From Streptomyces sp. NBC_00258 (lineage in GTDB: Bacteria; Actinomycetota; Actinomycetes; Streptomycetales; Streptomycetaceae): a DNA stretch of 64,000 nucleotides. The stretch spans positions 3,038,001 to 3,102,000 of the forward strand of contig NZ_CP108081.1 of the NCBI RefSeq assembly GCF_036182465.1, read 5' to 3'. Positions 1-7,904 of the stretch are shown one piece after another. The notes beneath the pieces were generated by a model that ran no database searches, had not been told where the DNA came from, and worked only from the letters and a program-made list of their open reading frames with translations. Position 1 is the stretch's first letter. The number at the start of each line of letters is the position of its first letter. The translations under genes were made by a program, and so were the position numbers.

Positions 1-102
1 CGTGACCTCCGCGGGAGGGGGCTGCGTGCCCGGGTGCCGGGGTGCGGAGGTACAGCATGGGCCGGGCCGCCCCCGTCCGGGGAGGCCGACCGCGTCGGCC
101 GC

Positions 103-170
103 TGTCACGTGCCGCTCGCTGTCACGTGCCGGCCGGTGTCACGTGCTGGCCGCTGTCACGCCCACGGGGT
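103..170. repeat. 17-bp tandem repeat, about 3.5 copies
   Basis: TGTCACG recurs at 103, 120, 137 and 154, an exact 17-bp period. The first three copies continue as TGTCACGTGCYGSYC and contain the palindrome CACGTG; the fourth diverges after TGTCACG. The fourth copy also supplies the stop codon of the minus-strand gene remnant that follows. Function is unknown: it could be a tandem operator for a gene left of the window or a slippage product. Confidence 0.8.
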
Positions 171-455
171 GTAGCCGCCGTCCACGCGGAACGTCTCGAT
201 GCCGCTGGTGTGCCGGGCGCCGCAGCGGTCCTGGGGCAGGACGAGTTGGGGTCCCTCGCGGCCGAGCGGGGTGTCGTCAAAACCCTCCGGAACGTCCATG
301 CAGAGGTTGGGGTCGAGCCCCATGGACTGCGCCTTTCGGTCGGCTGCCGTGCGACGCCGGGTGAGACGGCCGCACCCCTGGAAGGGTTGCTTCTCACGGG
401 CCCGCCCAAGGACGGTGGTCCACTCCCACGCAGGACACCATCGGTATGGCGCAAG
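156..455 (-). pseudogene. Remnant of a minus-strand coding region (C-terminal fragment)
   Basis: A minus-strand frame of 99 codons, open between TGA at 456-458 and TGA at 156-158, reads like real protein: it contains WEWTTVLGRAREKQPFQGCG, then SMGLDPNLCMDVPEGFDD, and ends TFRVDGGYTPWA. Nearly all third positions are G or C. The only ATG lies 55 codons before the stop, and there is no ribosome binding site or plausible N-terminus, so the 5' part is probably missing or frameshifted. I do not recognise the family. It may instead be a short intact gene from the internal ATG. Confidence 0.4.
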
Positions 456-596
456 TCACAACGAGCCGTGGCACCGGGAGCGGGAACGGAGCGTCCTCTC
501 CCCCACGGGATCATGCGCCGTCCTGCGGACGAAGCCGACGGACGTGCGGCCGGTACGTACGCCACAGCGCATGGTCGGAGACAGGGGGAACCGACG

Positions 597-1625
597 TTGC
601 GCCGCGGATACAAGTGGGTGGACCGCGAACTGTCCCTGATGGACCCGGAGACCGACTGGGAGCGGATGGTCTCGCTCTATGTCGGCCATCGCGTCCCGGA
701 GTTCGCCCTGGCGATGATGGTCTATCCGGGCACCATGCGCATGATGCAGCCGGGTTTCGGGTCCGCCACGCTGGCCCACACCTCGAAGCTGGAGACGAGG
801 CCCCACCGGCGTTTCCAGGACGGCAACGACTTCCTGATGGCCTGGATGGTGGACGGCCTGTCCAGTGCGGCGGGCCGCGGGGCCGCCGCACGGCTGAACC
901 GCATCCACCTTGCGATCGCCCGAAGAACCCCGCACTTACCCGGCAACTTCGACGACACCGACGACTTCGTCTATCCACTGGTTCTGCTGGCCACGTTCGG
1001 CGACCGCCTCCAGACCTCGCTGGGCCTGCCCGGCACGAGCGAACCCATGAAGACCGCCTGGCACCGATGGGCGCGGACGCTCTTCCGCCTCCTGGAACGC
1101 GAGTCCGGCCCGCTGTCCGACGAGGCGTTCCCCGAGGACTGGGACGCGATGACCGCGTTCGCCGTCGAGTTCGAGTCCAGGCCGTACGAGCCGACGGAGT
1201 CCGGCCATCGCGTGGCGACCGCGATGATGGACTTCTTCGCCGAGCGCTGGTTTCCCGCCCCCTTACGGTCGTTCGGCGCCGACCTGACCCGCTATCTCGC
1301 GGGCGAGCGGGTCTGCCGACTCCATCGCATCGGCTGGATCGGCCCCCGCCGCGAGCGTCTCGTCCGCGTCTTCCTGAAGTCCGCGTTCCGCGCCCAGCGC
1401 CTGCTGCCCGACTTCCGCACACCGCTTCCGGAACGCCTCCGGCGAAACCGGCGCACCAACGCACAGCTCAAAGAACTTGAGCCTTACCGGACCGAGCCGT
1501 ACCGGACCGATTCGTACGGGGCCCCGAGCGGCAACGAGCCCGCGCCGGTGGAGCCGCAGCGGCGGCACGAATGTGGCGTACGCGCACGGCCGAAAGCAAG
1601 GAAATCAGGGCGGCCGTCCCCCTGA
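597..1625 (+). CDS. MpaB/latex-clearing-type oxygenase-family protein (DUF2236-like)
   Basis: About 342 aa. The core from the MDPETDWERM segment to IGWIGPRRERLV has the helical pattern of the MpaB/Lcp family (haem-dependent oxygenases and uncharacterised relatives), including the conserved NRIH stretch followed by a long TP...DDFVYPL helix. I chose TTG 597 because AGGGGGAA lies 6 nt upstream; ATG 639 is the alternative. The frame stays open far upstream but that part has no protein character. The tail is Pro/Arg-rich and carries a 15-bp duplication (EPYRTEPYRT). Substrate is unknown, and haem ligands cannot be assigned by eye. It stands alone, so context gives no help. Confidence 0.55.
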   Translation: MRRGYKWVDRELSLMDPETDWERMVSLYVGHRVPEFALAMMVYPGTMRMMQPGFGSATLAHTSKLETRPHRRFQDGNDFLMAWMVDGLSSAAGRGAAARLNRIHLAIARRTPHLPGNFDDTDDFVYPLVLLATFGDRLQTSLGLPGTSEPMKTAWHRWARTLFRLLERESGPLSDEAFPEDWDAMTAFAVEFESRPYEPTESGHRVATAMMDFFAERWFPAPLRSFGADLTRYLAGERVCRLHRIGWIGPRRERLVRVFLKSAFRAQRLLPDFRTPLPERLRRNRRTNAQLKELEPYRTEPYRTDSYGAPSGNEPAPVEPQRRHECGVRARPKARKSGRPSP

Positions 1626-1764
1626 CGTACGGAGACGGTCCGGGCGGTGACGCGATCGCTGCCGGCCTTCTCCCCGACCACACGGGCCGACCGCCGGTGG
1701 CCCAGCCTCTGAGCCTCCTCAAGTCGCTTGGCACGCACGGAACATGAGGGCCAGGCTGATCCCC

Positions 1765-2100
1765 ATGACAGGAATCATGGGACTGAGCAAGAAGAACAAC
1801 TTCGTGCTGGCCATCCGGGACACGGACGTGGTCGCCGCGGCCCTGCGTGAGGCACTGGCCGAGGCCTCGCCGGAGGAGCGCCCGGGCCTGGAACGCGCTG
1901 CCGCACTCGTCGAGTCCACCGCCGCCACCACCGAAACCCAGCTGCGCGCCCGCTGGGTCCGCGCCCGGCTGGCCGCCGTCGGCTTCACCGGGGACATCGC
2001 CTCGGTCTCGGCGGTGAAGGCACTGCGCCAGGCGGAACCGATGCTGAGCCTGTTGGCGGCGGTGCAGCTGCAGAAGGAGGCAGTCGCCCATACCGACTGA
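1765..2100 (+). CDS. Small conserved-looking hypothetical protein
   Basis: About 111 aa; soluble and mostly helical, Ala/Glu/Arg-rich (EALAEASPEERPGLERAAAL), with no membrane segment, Cys pair or recognisable motif. Three in-frame ATGs are possible (1744, 1765, 1777). I prefer 1765 because a weak AGG lies about 9 nt upstream and the strongest protein character begins just after it (MGLSKKNNFVLAIRDTDVV). It is followed by 412 bp without a gene on this strand. I do not recognise the family; real coding is supported by strong third-position GC and clean termination. Confidence 0.55.
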   Translation: MTGIMGLSKKNNFVLAIRDTDVVAAALREALAEASPEERPGLERAAALVESTAATTETQLRARWVRARLAAVGFTGDIASVSAVKALRQAEPMLSLLAAVQLQKEAVAHTD

Positions 2101-2394
2101 TCCGGCAGCCCCGCACCACACGGGGAGGCGACGGCTGCCGGAGGCGTCGTACCGGCGGTGATGCTGCGGGCGGGCGTCGGAGCCCGACACCGGTGTGCCG
2201 ACGGGGTGGCTCCTCGAAGGCGCCGCGGGAGGCGCCGAGTCCGGGCCGAGTGGCCTCCCTAGGTGCGACGCACCCAGGACAGCCCGCGGCGAAAGGGCTC
2301 CGCCGCCGAGAAGTGTGGCGATCGACCGGCGGGCCGGAACGGGAGCACGGTCCTCAGCGCAGGGCTACGCCGGTCGCACCGCCCTCGGCGCCCG

Positions 2395-2504
2395 ACGCAC
2401 ACACCACGGCACCCTCGGCACACCCCCAAGAACGCACGCGCCACGGCACCCGAACGCACGCGCCATGGCGCCCTGGGCATGCCCCGAGGACGCACGCGCC
2501 ACGA
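2395..2504. repeat. Imperfect repeat array (37/22/37 spacing)
   Basis: The 412-bp stretch 2101-2512 has no gene I can support. It holds a degenerate array whose unit begins ACGCAC(GC/AC)(G/A)CCAYGGC, starting at 2395, 2432, 2454 and 2491. Units one and three align over about 37 bp, including a GGCAYRCCCC core; unit two is a truncated 22-bp version. A GGCGCC/GGCGCC hairpin at 2219-2236 may terminate the gene to the left. The array abuts the 3' end of the tetR gene. Confidence 0.6.
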
Positions 2505-2512
2505 CCGACCCC

Positions 2513-3265
2513 TCAGCCTTCGGAGGCGAGGCGGTCCAGCCACTCCCTCAGCAAGTGCCGCTCCGCGCCGCTGAGTGTCGTCTGTTCGGGCAGCGTGGCG
2601 CGCAGGGCGCGGGCGGCGCCGGCCGGGCCCGCGTCCTGCACGGCCGGCTCCTGGTTGGTCACGGCGGCGACCATGGACTCCCGAAGAATGGTCAACAGGG
2701 CCGGATTGCGCCGGTCTTCGGGCAGGGACAGCCAGGTGAGCACAGCCCCGCGTGCCGTGGCGTGGATGAGCGTGGCCGCGAGTTCCTCGTCGACGCGGAG
2801 CCGGCCGCCGGCGGCCAGGCGGCGGATACGACCCATCAGGATCTCCATGCCGGCCTTGAAGGCGGGCGATGTGGCCCTTGTGGGCTCGCTGTACATCAGC
2901 GTGTACAGCGCGGGATTGGCCAGACCGAACTCGACCGCCAGGTCCCAGCCGGCCCTCAGGTCGTCGATGAGGTCCTGAGGGTCCGGGTCGATGTGCTTGG
3001 CCGCGAGGAACGTGGCGAAGCCATGCTCGGCCACCGCTTCGAGCAGCCCGTCCTTGTCACCGAACAGCCGGTAGATGGCAGGTGGTTGCAGCCCTGCCGC
3101 GACCGCGACCGCGCGGGTGGTGACGGCGTCTCGGCCCTCGCGCGCCAGCAGGTCGGCGGCGGCCTCGATGATGCGCTGCCGGGTCTGCTCACGGCCGACG
3201 GCCGCGGAGTCGGAATCGGGACCGACGGCGGCAGCACCGTCCCTGACGCGTGAACGTGGTGGCAT
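2513..3265 (-). CDS. TetR/AcrR-family transcriptional regulator
   Basis: 250 aa. The N-terminal HTH spans about residues 27-75 (TRQRIIEAAADLLAREGRDA, then AVAVAAGLQPPAIYRLFGDK), the classic TetR DNA-binding domain with the YRLF recognition helix; the rest is a helical ligand-binding domain. The ATG at 3265 abuts a palindrome, TATC-N3-GATA, and a second copy lies 35 bp further on, upstream of the divergent oxidoreductase gene. It therefore most likely represses itself and that gene. No Shine-Dalgarno sequence is visible, so the transcript may be leaderless. Ligand unknown; a quinone or electrophile would fit the neighbour. Confidence 0.9.
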   Translation of the reverse strand: MPPRSRVRDGAAAVGPDSDSAAVGREQTRQRIIEAAADLLAREGRDAVTTRAVAVAAGLQPPAIYRLFGDKDGLLEAVAEHGFATFLAAKHIDPDPQDLIDDLRAGWDLAVEFGLANPALYTLMYSEPTRATSPAFKAGMEILMGRIRRLAAGGRLRVDEELAATLIHATARGAVLTWLSLPEDRRNPALLTILRESMVAAVTNQEPAVQDAGPAGAARALRATLPEQTTLSGAERHLLREWLDRLASEG

Positions 3266-3266
3266 A

Positions 3267-3312
3267 TATCAACGATACCGCACACTCGATTCCATCGTTA
3301 ATATCAGTGATA
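3267..3312. promoter_or_regulatory. Two TetR-type operators, TATC-N3-GATA
   Basis: TATCAACGATA (3267-3277) and TATCAGTGATA (3302-3312) are matching 11-bp palindromes whose starts are 35 bp apart, in the 90-bp gap between the divergent tetR and oxidoreductase genes. Both lie inside the longer direct repeat ATATCANNGATAC. Inferred to be the binding sites of the adjacent TetR protein. Confidence 0.6.
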
Positions 3313-3355
3313 CGCTCAATACGTTTCCACTGGAACCAGACCGCTGGAGTGCAAC

Positions 3356-4225
3356 ATGATCATCGTGACCGGAGCCACCGGACAGCTCGGACGCCAGATC
3401 GTCGAACGGCTGCTGACCCGCGTGCCGGCCGACCGGATTGGCGTCAGCGTCCGCGACCCACAGAAGGCACAGGCGTTCGCCGACCAGGGGATACGGGTGC
3501 GACAGGGCAGCTTCACCGACGTCGCGAGCCTCGCCCACGCCTTCGAGGGCGCCTCCCAGGTGCTCATCGTTTCCGTCGACAAGATGGGCGAAGAGGCCGT
3601 GCGGCAGCACCGCGCCGCGATCGACGGTGCCGTCGCGGCCGGCGCCCGCCGCATCCTCTACACCAGCCACATGGGCGCCAGCGCCTCGTCGCATTTCCAG
3701 CCCTGCCGCGACCATGCCGCCACCGAGGACGCGCTGCGCGCCTCCGGTGTGCCGTTCACCTCACTGCGCAACGGCTTCTACGCCGCCACCGTGGTGCAGT
3801 TCCTCGGTCACGCCATGCGGTCCGGCCAGATCGCGCTCCCCGCGGACGGACCCGTCAGCTGGACAGCCCACGCAGACCTCGCCGACGCGGCTGCCGTCAT
3901 CCTGGCCGACGAAGGCCGCTTCGACGGCCCCACGCCCCCGCTCACCGCGGCACAGGCGTCGGCCTTCGACGACATCGCACGCATCGCCAGCGACGTCACG
4001 GGCCGCACCATCACCAGGAGCACCGCACCCGACGACCAGTTCCGGCAGCAGCTGGTGGGCCGCGGCGTCCCCGCCGAGGCGGCGGCCCAGCTGCTCGGCA
4101 TGTTCGCAGCGAGCCGCGCCGGCGAGTTCGCCGCCGTCGACCCGGCACTGGCCACCCTGCTCGGCCGCGAACCCATCACCCTGAGCACGGTCCTGCACAA
4201 GCAGCTGCCCGACGACGACCGCTGA
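3356..4225 (+). CDS. NAD(P)-binding atypical SDR / NmrA-like oxidoreductase
   Basis: 289 aa. It begins MIIVTGATGQLGRQIVE, the TGxxGxxG nucleotide-binding fold of atypical short-chain reductases, and follows the NmrA/QOR2 (YtfG) pattern: a second strand ending near SVRDPQKA, a GxRxILYTSHMGA segment, and a substrate half with a DITHEL-like region. There is no YxxxK catalytic pair in the usual place, as in NmrA-type members. It is divergent from tetR and probably repressed by it. Likely an NADPH-dependent quinone reductase or a redox-sensing protein; the substrate cannot be read from sequence. Confidence 0.75.
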   Translation: MIIVTGATGQLGRQIVERLLTRVPADRIGVSVRDPQKAQAFADQGIRVRQGSFTDVASLAHAFEGASQVLIVSVDKMGEEAVRQHRAAIDGAVAAGARRILYTSHMGASASSHFQPCRDHAATEDALRASGVPFTSLRNGFYAATVVQFLGHAMRSGQIALPADGPVSWTAHADLADAAAVILADEGRFDGPTPPLTAAQASAFDDIARIASDVTGRTITRSTAPDDQFRQQLVGRGVPAEAAAQLLGMFAASRAGEFAAVDPALATLLGREPITLSTVLHKQLPDDDR

Positions 4226-4265
4226 CCGGCCGGCCAAATGGACGCGCATTCGCGGAGGCGGAGTC

Positions 4266-4766
4266 TCACCCTTGAGTGGGCGGCACCGGAAAGAGCAGGC
4301 AGCTACTGGTGGCGTGGGCGAGCAGACGGTCCGTCGCGTCGACCAACTGCGCCTGGGCCAGGGCGGTTTGACGGGTCCTGTTGACGACCGTGCCGATGGC
4401 TCGGACCCGGCCCGTGTCGACGGTGATCCGCCGCAGGAACTTCACCGTCAGGTCGAGCGAGGTGTACGCCATGCCCTCCGGGAGGGTGGACTGGACGGCG
4501 CAACCCGCCGCCGAGTCGAGCAGGGTGGCGAAGATTCCGCCGTGCACACTGCCGATCGGGTTGTAGTGCTCCTCGCCCGGCGTCAGGGAGAAGACCGCTC
4601 TGCCGGGCTCCACCTCGTCCAGGGTGAAGTCCAGGGTGTAACTGACGGGCGGCCCCGGCAGCCGCCCCGCCTGCAGCTCGCGCAGGAAGTCCATGCCGGC
4701 CATGCGTCCGGCAGCTTCCGCCAGGATCGCGGGATCTTCCCATTCATACGTACGTGTTCGTCCCAC
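4266..4766 (-). CDS. PaaI-family hotdog thioesterase
   Basis: 166 aa, single hotdog domain. The family signature is clear: HYNPIGSVHGGIFATLLDSA, with the HGG motif at the start of the long central helix, then TSLDLTVKFLRRI and a C-terminal strand with RQTALAQAQLVDATDRLLA. PaaI-type enzymes hydrolyse acyl- or aryl-CoA thioesters in the cytoplasm as homotetramers. It is divergent from an HxlR regulator across a 93-bp gap containing an ACTT-N4-AAGT site, and converges on the oxidoreductase gene to its left. Substrate unknown. Confidence 0.85.
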   Translation of the reverse strand: MGRTRTYEWEDPAILAEAAGRMAGMDFLRELQAGRLPGPPVSYTLDFTLDEVEPGRAVFSLTPGEEHYNPIGSVHGGIFATLLDSAAGCAVQSTLPEGMAYTSLDLTVKFLRRITVDTGRVRAIGTVVNRTRQTALAQAQLVDATDRLLAHATSSCLLFPVPPTQG

Positions 4767-4787
4767 GGCCGAGCCCCTCCCCGTCTG

Positions 4788-4799
4788 ACTTTTACAAGT
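4788..4799. promoter_or_regulatory. Possible HxlR operator, ACTT-N4-AAGT
   Basis: A short inverted repeat lies in the intergenic region shared by the thioesterase and hxlR-like genes. HxlR/MarR-type regulators often bind such TACTT...AAGTA sites. The site is short, so chance occurrence is possible. Confidence 0.35.
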
Positions 4800-4859
4800 G
4801 AAGCTAGCTGCCGGCTCACCTGACTGTCAATAACGAAGCCAGCCCCTTACGATGGCGGG

Positions 4860-5327
4860 ATGGAGTGGCTTGAGGCGAGCACGGAGAACTGCCCCGTCCA
4901 GCGGACGCTCGACGTGGTCGGGGAGAAATGGACGCTGCTGATCCTGCGTGACGCCGTCAACGGAGTCCGCCGCTTCGACGACTTCCACCGCCATATCGGC
5001 CTGTCGGAGGCCGTCCTCAGCGACCGCCTCCGGAAACTGATCTCGGCCGGCATCCTGAGGACCGTCCCCTACCGGGAGGCGGGCAGCCGCTCCCGCAACG
5101 AGTACCGCCTGACCCGCAAGGGCTGGGACCTGTGGCCCGTCCTGATGGCGCTGGGCCAGTGGGGCGAGACCCACGCCCTCGGCCCCGAGGGCCCCGTACT
5201 GGACGTCCGCCACACCGACTGCGACGCCCCGGTCCGCGTCGTCGTCGAGTGCTCCGCGGAACACGCCACGCTCACCCCCAGGGAAGTCACCGCCCGACTG
5301 GGACCTGGCGCCCGCCCTCGAACGTGA
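4860..5327 (+). CDS. HxlR-family winged-helix regulator
   Basis: 155 aa. The HxlR signature is complete over residues 10-100: NCPVQRTLDVVGEKWTLLIL, then RRFDDFHRHIGLSEAVLSDR, then the wing SRNEYRLTRKGWDLWPVL. Cys11 sits where redox-sensing members carry their reactive cysteine (as in YodB/QorR), so sensing of quinones or electrophiles is possible. Divergent from the PaaI thioesterase and probably its regulator. The C-terminus after about residue 120 is Pro/Arg-rich and ends just before a strong hairpin terminator. Confidence 0.88.
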   Translation: MEWLEASTENCPVQRTLDVVGEKWTLLILRDAVNGVRRFDDFHRHIGLSEAVLSDRLRKLISAGILRTVPYREAGSRSRNEYRLTRKGWDLWPVLMALGQWGETHALGPEGPVLDVRHTDCDAPVRVVVECSAEHATLTPREVTARLGPGARPRT

Positions 5328-5371
5328 ACCTCCGGCCCGGGGCTCGCGGACCCGCCCAGGACGGCGTTCGC

Positions 5372-5418
5372 TCCCGAGGGGCCCCGGGCGCGGCGGCGCA
5401 GGGCGGGGCCCCTCGGGA
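5372..5418. terminator. Bidirectional hairpin terminator
   Basis: A perfect 15-bp stem, TCCCGAGGGGCCCCG at 5372-5386 pairing with CGGGGCCCCTCGGGA at 5404-5418, with a 17-nt loop. It lies between the convergent hxlR-like and ECF41 sigma genes. Confidence 0.8.
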
Positions 5419-5445
5419 TTGCGCGGTTTCCGACGGGCTCCGTAC

Positions 5446-6384
5446 TCAGCGACGCAGGGCGGTCTCCCGCTCCATGTGGGACAGCTTCTCGGGATTGCGC
5501 ACGGCGTAGAGGCCGGTGATGAGGCCGTCGTCGATGCGCACCGCCACGACGGTGTCGAGCTCGCCGTGGAGCCGCACGATCAGCGCCGGGTGGCCGTTGA
5601 CCTGCACAGGCCGCAGCGACACCGCGTCGGCGATCCTGCCGAGTCCCGCGATCAGCAGGCGGGCCACCTTGTCGGCCCCCAGGATGGGACGCGGTACGGC
5701 CTGCTTGACTCCGCCACCGTCGCCCAGGAGGACGACGTCCGGCGCGAGGATGTCGAGCAGGCTCTGCAGATCGCCCGTGTCGACCGCCCGCCGGAACGCG
5801 TCGAGCACGTCTCTGGTCTCGGTCGGGGAAACGACCCCGCGCGGCCGGCGCGCCGCGACGTGCGCCCGTGCCCGGTGCGCGATCTGACGGACCGCGGCCG
5901 GGTTCTTGTCGACGGCCTCGGCGATCTCGTCGTACCCGAGGTCGAACACCTCGCGCAGCACGAACACCGCCCGCTCGGTCGGCTGCAGTGTCTCCAGCAC
6001 GAGCAGCATCGCCATCGAGACGCTGTCGGCCAGCTCGACGTCCTCGGCCACGTCGGGCGCGGTGAGCAGCGGCTCGGGCAGCCAGGAGCCGACGTAGGAC
6101 TCCTTGCGGCGGCCGAGCGTGCGCAGTCGGCTCAGCGCCTGGCGCGTGGTGATCCGGACCAGGTACGCGCGCTGCTCCCGAACGGTGCCGAGGTCGACGC
6201 CCGCCCACCGCAGCCAGGTCTCCTGCAGGACGTCCTCGGCGTCGGCGGCCGATCCGAGCATTTCGTAGGCGACGGTGAACAGCAGGTTGCGATGGGCGAC
6301 GAACGCCTCGGTGGCGGGGTCCATGCGTCCGCCGTCGGCGAGCTGCCCCGCCGTGTCCTCCGTGCGCTCGCTGTGCTCGCTCAT
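5446..6384 (-). CDS. ECF41-family sigma factor with SnoaL-like C-terminal domain
   Basis: 312 aa from ATG 6384, which has GCAGGAG upstream; the frame is open further upstream without support. Sigma region 2 (MLGSAADAEDVLQETWLRW) and region 4 (LQPTERAVFVLREVFDLGYD) are followed by a SnoaL-like domain of about 120 residues. The ECF41 hallmarks are all present: WLPEP between regions 2 and 4, DGGG in the extension, and NPEKL near the end. In this group the fused C-terminal domain controls sigma activity in place of an anti-sigma factor. A TGTCACA-N16-CGTC promoter directly upstream suggests autoregulation. The divergent AhpD/CMD gene is the usual ECF41 partner. Confidence 0.92.
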   Translation of the reverse strand: MSEHSERTEDTAGQLADGGRMDPATEAFVAHRNLLFTVAYEMLGSAADAEDVLQETWLRWAGVDLGTVREQRAYLVRITTRQALSRLRTLGRRKESYVGSWLPEPLLTAPDVAEDVELADSVSMAMLLVLETLQPTERAVFVLREVFDLGYDEIAEAVDKNPAAVRQIAHRARAHVAARRPRGVVSPTETRDVLDAFRRAVDTGDLQSLLDILAPDVVLLGDGGGVKQAVPRPILGADKVARLLIAGLGRIADAVSLRPVQVNGHPALIVRLHGELDTVVAVRIDDGLITGLYAVRNPEKLSHMERETALRR

Positions 6385-6431
6385 CACCGGATGCTCCTGC
6401 CTGTTCGCTGTCGACGGTGTCACGCGCACAA

Positions 6432-6458
6432 GACGCCGGCCGCCGCCGCTGTGTGACA
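6432..6458 (-). promoter_or_regulatory. ECF41-type promoter upstream of the sigma gene
   Basis: Read on the minus strand, TGTCACA (6458-6452), a 16-nt spacer and CGTC (6435-6432) match the published ECF41 promoter signature, about 50 nt upstream of the sigma ATG. A weaker plus-strand candidate, TGTCACG-N16-CGCC from 6418, could serve the divergent CMD gene. Confidence 0.6.
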
Positions 6459-6560
6459 TCCGTGAGCGGTGGCCCACGTCACACGACCGTCCCGTCACAA
6501 GGAGCTGGGCGTCGGCATCTCGTGTTCGGCCAGTGCAACACCACGAGTGAGGACAAAGCC

Positions 6561-7046
6561 ATGGACGCCCGATTCAACCTGTTCGACAACGAGATCGCCG
6601 GCAGGTTCGCCAAGCGGTTCGCAGGTGCCGGCCTGGTGATCCAGCAGTCGCCGCTGCCGAAGTCCACGCAGGAGCTGGTGTCGCTGCGCGCCAGCCAGAT
6701 CAACGGCTGCGGCTGGTGCATCGACATGCACACCAAGGAGGCCGCGGCCGCCGGTGAAACCGCGGTGCGGCTCAGTCTGGTGGCCGCCTGGCGCGAGTCC
6801 ACCGTGTTCACCGAGGCCGAACGGGCCGCGCTGGCGCTCACCGAAGAGGGCACCCGGCTCGCCGACGCCCACGAAGGCGTGTCCGACGAGACCTGGGCCC
6901 AGGCACGCAAGCACTACGACGACGACCAGATCGCCGCGCTGGTCTGCCTGGTCGCCCTGATCAACGCGGCCAACCGGCTCGCCGTGATCGTGCACCAGCG
7001 GGGAGGCTCCTACGAGCCCGGCATGTTCGCCGCCGCGTTCGACTGA
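6561..7046 (+). CDS. Carboxymuconolactone decarboxylase / AhpD-like peroxidase-family protein
   Basis: 161 aa from ATG 6561 with GAGGACA upstream. The helical CMD fold is clear, and residues 50-57 form the AhpD redox motif CGWCIDMH: a CxxC pair plus the following histidine of the proton relay. This marks it as an alkylhydroperoxidase-like thiol enzyme rather than a true lactone decarboxylase. It is divergent from the ECF41 sigma factor. CMD proteins are one of the three standard ECF41 target families, so it is likely induced by that sigma factor. Electron donor and substrate unknown. Confidence 0.85.
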   Translation: MDARFNLFDNEIAGRFAKRFAGAGLVIQQSPLPKSTQELVSLRASQINGCGWCIDMHTKEAAAAGETAVRLSLVAAWRESTVFTEAERAALALTEEGTRLADAHEGVSDETWAQARKHYDDDQIAALVCLVALINAANRLAVIVHQRGGSYEPGMFAAAFD

Positions 7047-7140
7047 TCGGCGGACGACTCCGGCCCGGTCCAGGATCATCCGATCCGGGCCGGGCCCGCG
7101 CATGTCCGAGCGCACCTCAACAGCCGAATTGCCTGCCGAC

Positions 7141-7152
7141 CGTAATATTACG
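7141..7152. promoter_or_regulatory. 12-bp palindrome upstream of tetR
   Basis: CGTAATATTACG is a perfect 12-bp palindrome about 66 nt before the start of the next tetR gene, in an otherwise gene-free stretch (7047-7217). It is a candidate autoregulatory operator. The CGTAAT half also occurs in the inverted repeat at 13531-13576. Confidence 0.45.
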
Positions 7153-7217
7153 TACGTCAGTCCATGGCTTAGGCTTGGATGCGGGACAACGGCTTGCGGG
7201 ACGAACGGAGGAAGCTC

Positions 7218-7790
7218 GTGGTGCGCTACGCCAAGGAGCACAAGCAGGTGACACGGCAACGCATCATCGAGAAGGCCGGCCATCGCTTCAAGGAGGACGG
7301 CATCGACGGTTCGGGCATCTCCACCCTGATGTCGGACGCCGGGCTCACCAACGGAGCCTTCTACGCCCACTTCGCGTCCAAGGACGACCTCGTCGCCCAT
7401 GTCGTGACCGAGGAACTGCGCGCACAGGTCGCGAGGTACGGCACTCTGCGGCCCGGACGCCCGGGACTTGAGGACTTCGTTCGCGAATACCTGTCGCCCG
7501 AGCACCGGGACCATCCCGGCCTCGGATGCCCCTCCGCCGCCCTGCTCGACGAGATCGGCCGCTGCGGGGACGAGACCAAGCAGGCCTACACCGACGGCGC
7601 GCAGGACATCGTGGAAGAGATCGCCGCCCGCCTGACACCCGAGGATCCACGGTCGTCTCGCGGCAAGGCCATCGGGCTCTTCACCATGGTGGTGGGGACG
7701 TTGCAGCTGTCCCGCGCCCTGTCCGACCGGAAGTTCTCCGACGAGGTACTGGAGCAGGGAATCGAGAACGCTCTCGCGCTCATGCGCTGA
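7218..7790 (+). CDS. TetR/AcrR-family regulator (NemR-like)
   Basis: About 190 aa. I chose GTG 7218 (or the adjacent GTG 7221) because GGAGGA precedes it at 7207-7212; the upstream ATG at 7179 has no such site. HTH at residues 10-60: TRQRIIEKAGHRFKEDG, then LMSDAGLTNGAFYAHFASKD. The C-terminal half (GCPSAALLDEIGRCGDETK) resembles TetR_C domains of NemR/AcuR-type repressors, and the two Cys residues could be electrophile sensors. It probably binds the palindrome CGTAATATTACG in its own promoter. No obvious divergent target gene. Confidence 0.88.
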   Translation: MVRYAKEHKQVTRQRIIEKAGHRFKEDGIDGSGISTLMSDAGLTNGAFYAHFASKDDLVAHVVTEELRAQVARYGTLRPGRPGLEDFVREYLSPEHRDHPGLGCPSAALLDEIGRCGDETKQAYTDGAQDIVEEIAARLTPEDPRSSRGKAIGLFTMVVGTLQLSRALSDRKFSDEVLEQGIENALALMR

Positions 7791-7904
7791 GTGGAAGGCA
7801 CACAGCCGCACTTGGCGCCTGCTCAACGCCTTCCATGTTGCCGCTCAGGGTCCGCCACGACTTCAGCCGGGTGGCGGCAGTGAAGTCGCGGGCAGAATGG
7901 ACGC

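Noticed and set aside
42..596. Upstream part of the long plus-strand frame leading into the MpaB-like gene
   Set aside because: Arg/Pro-rich with no domain character; a good ribosome binding site before TTG 597 marks the likely start, and the opposite strand holds a better-looking remnant.
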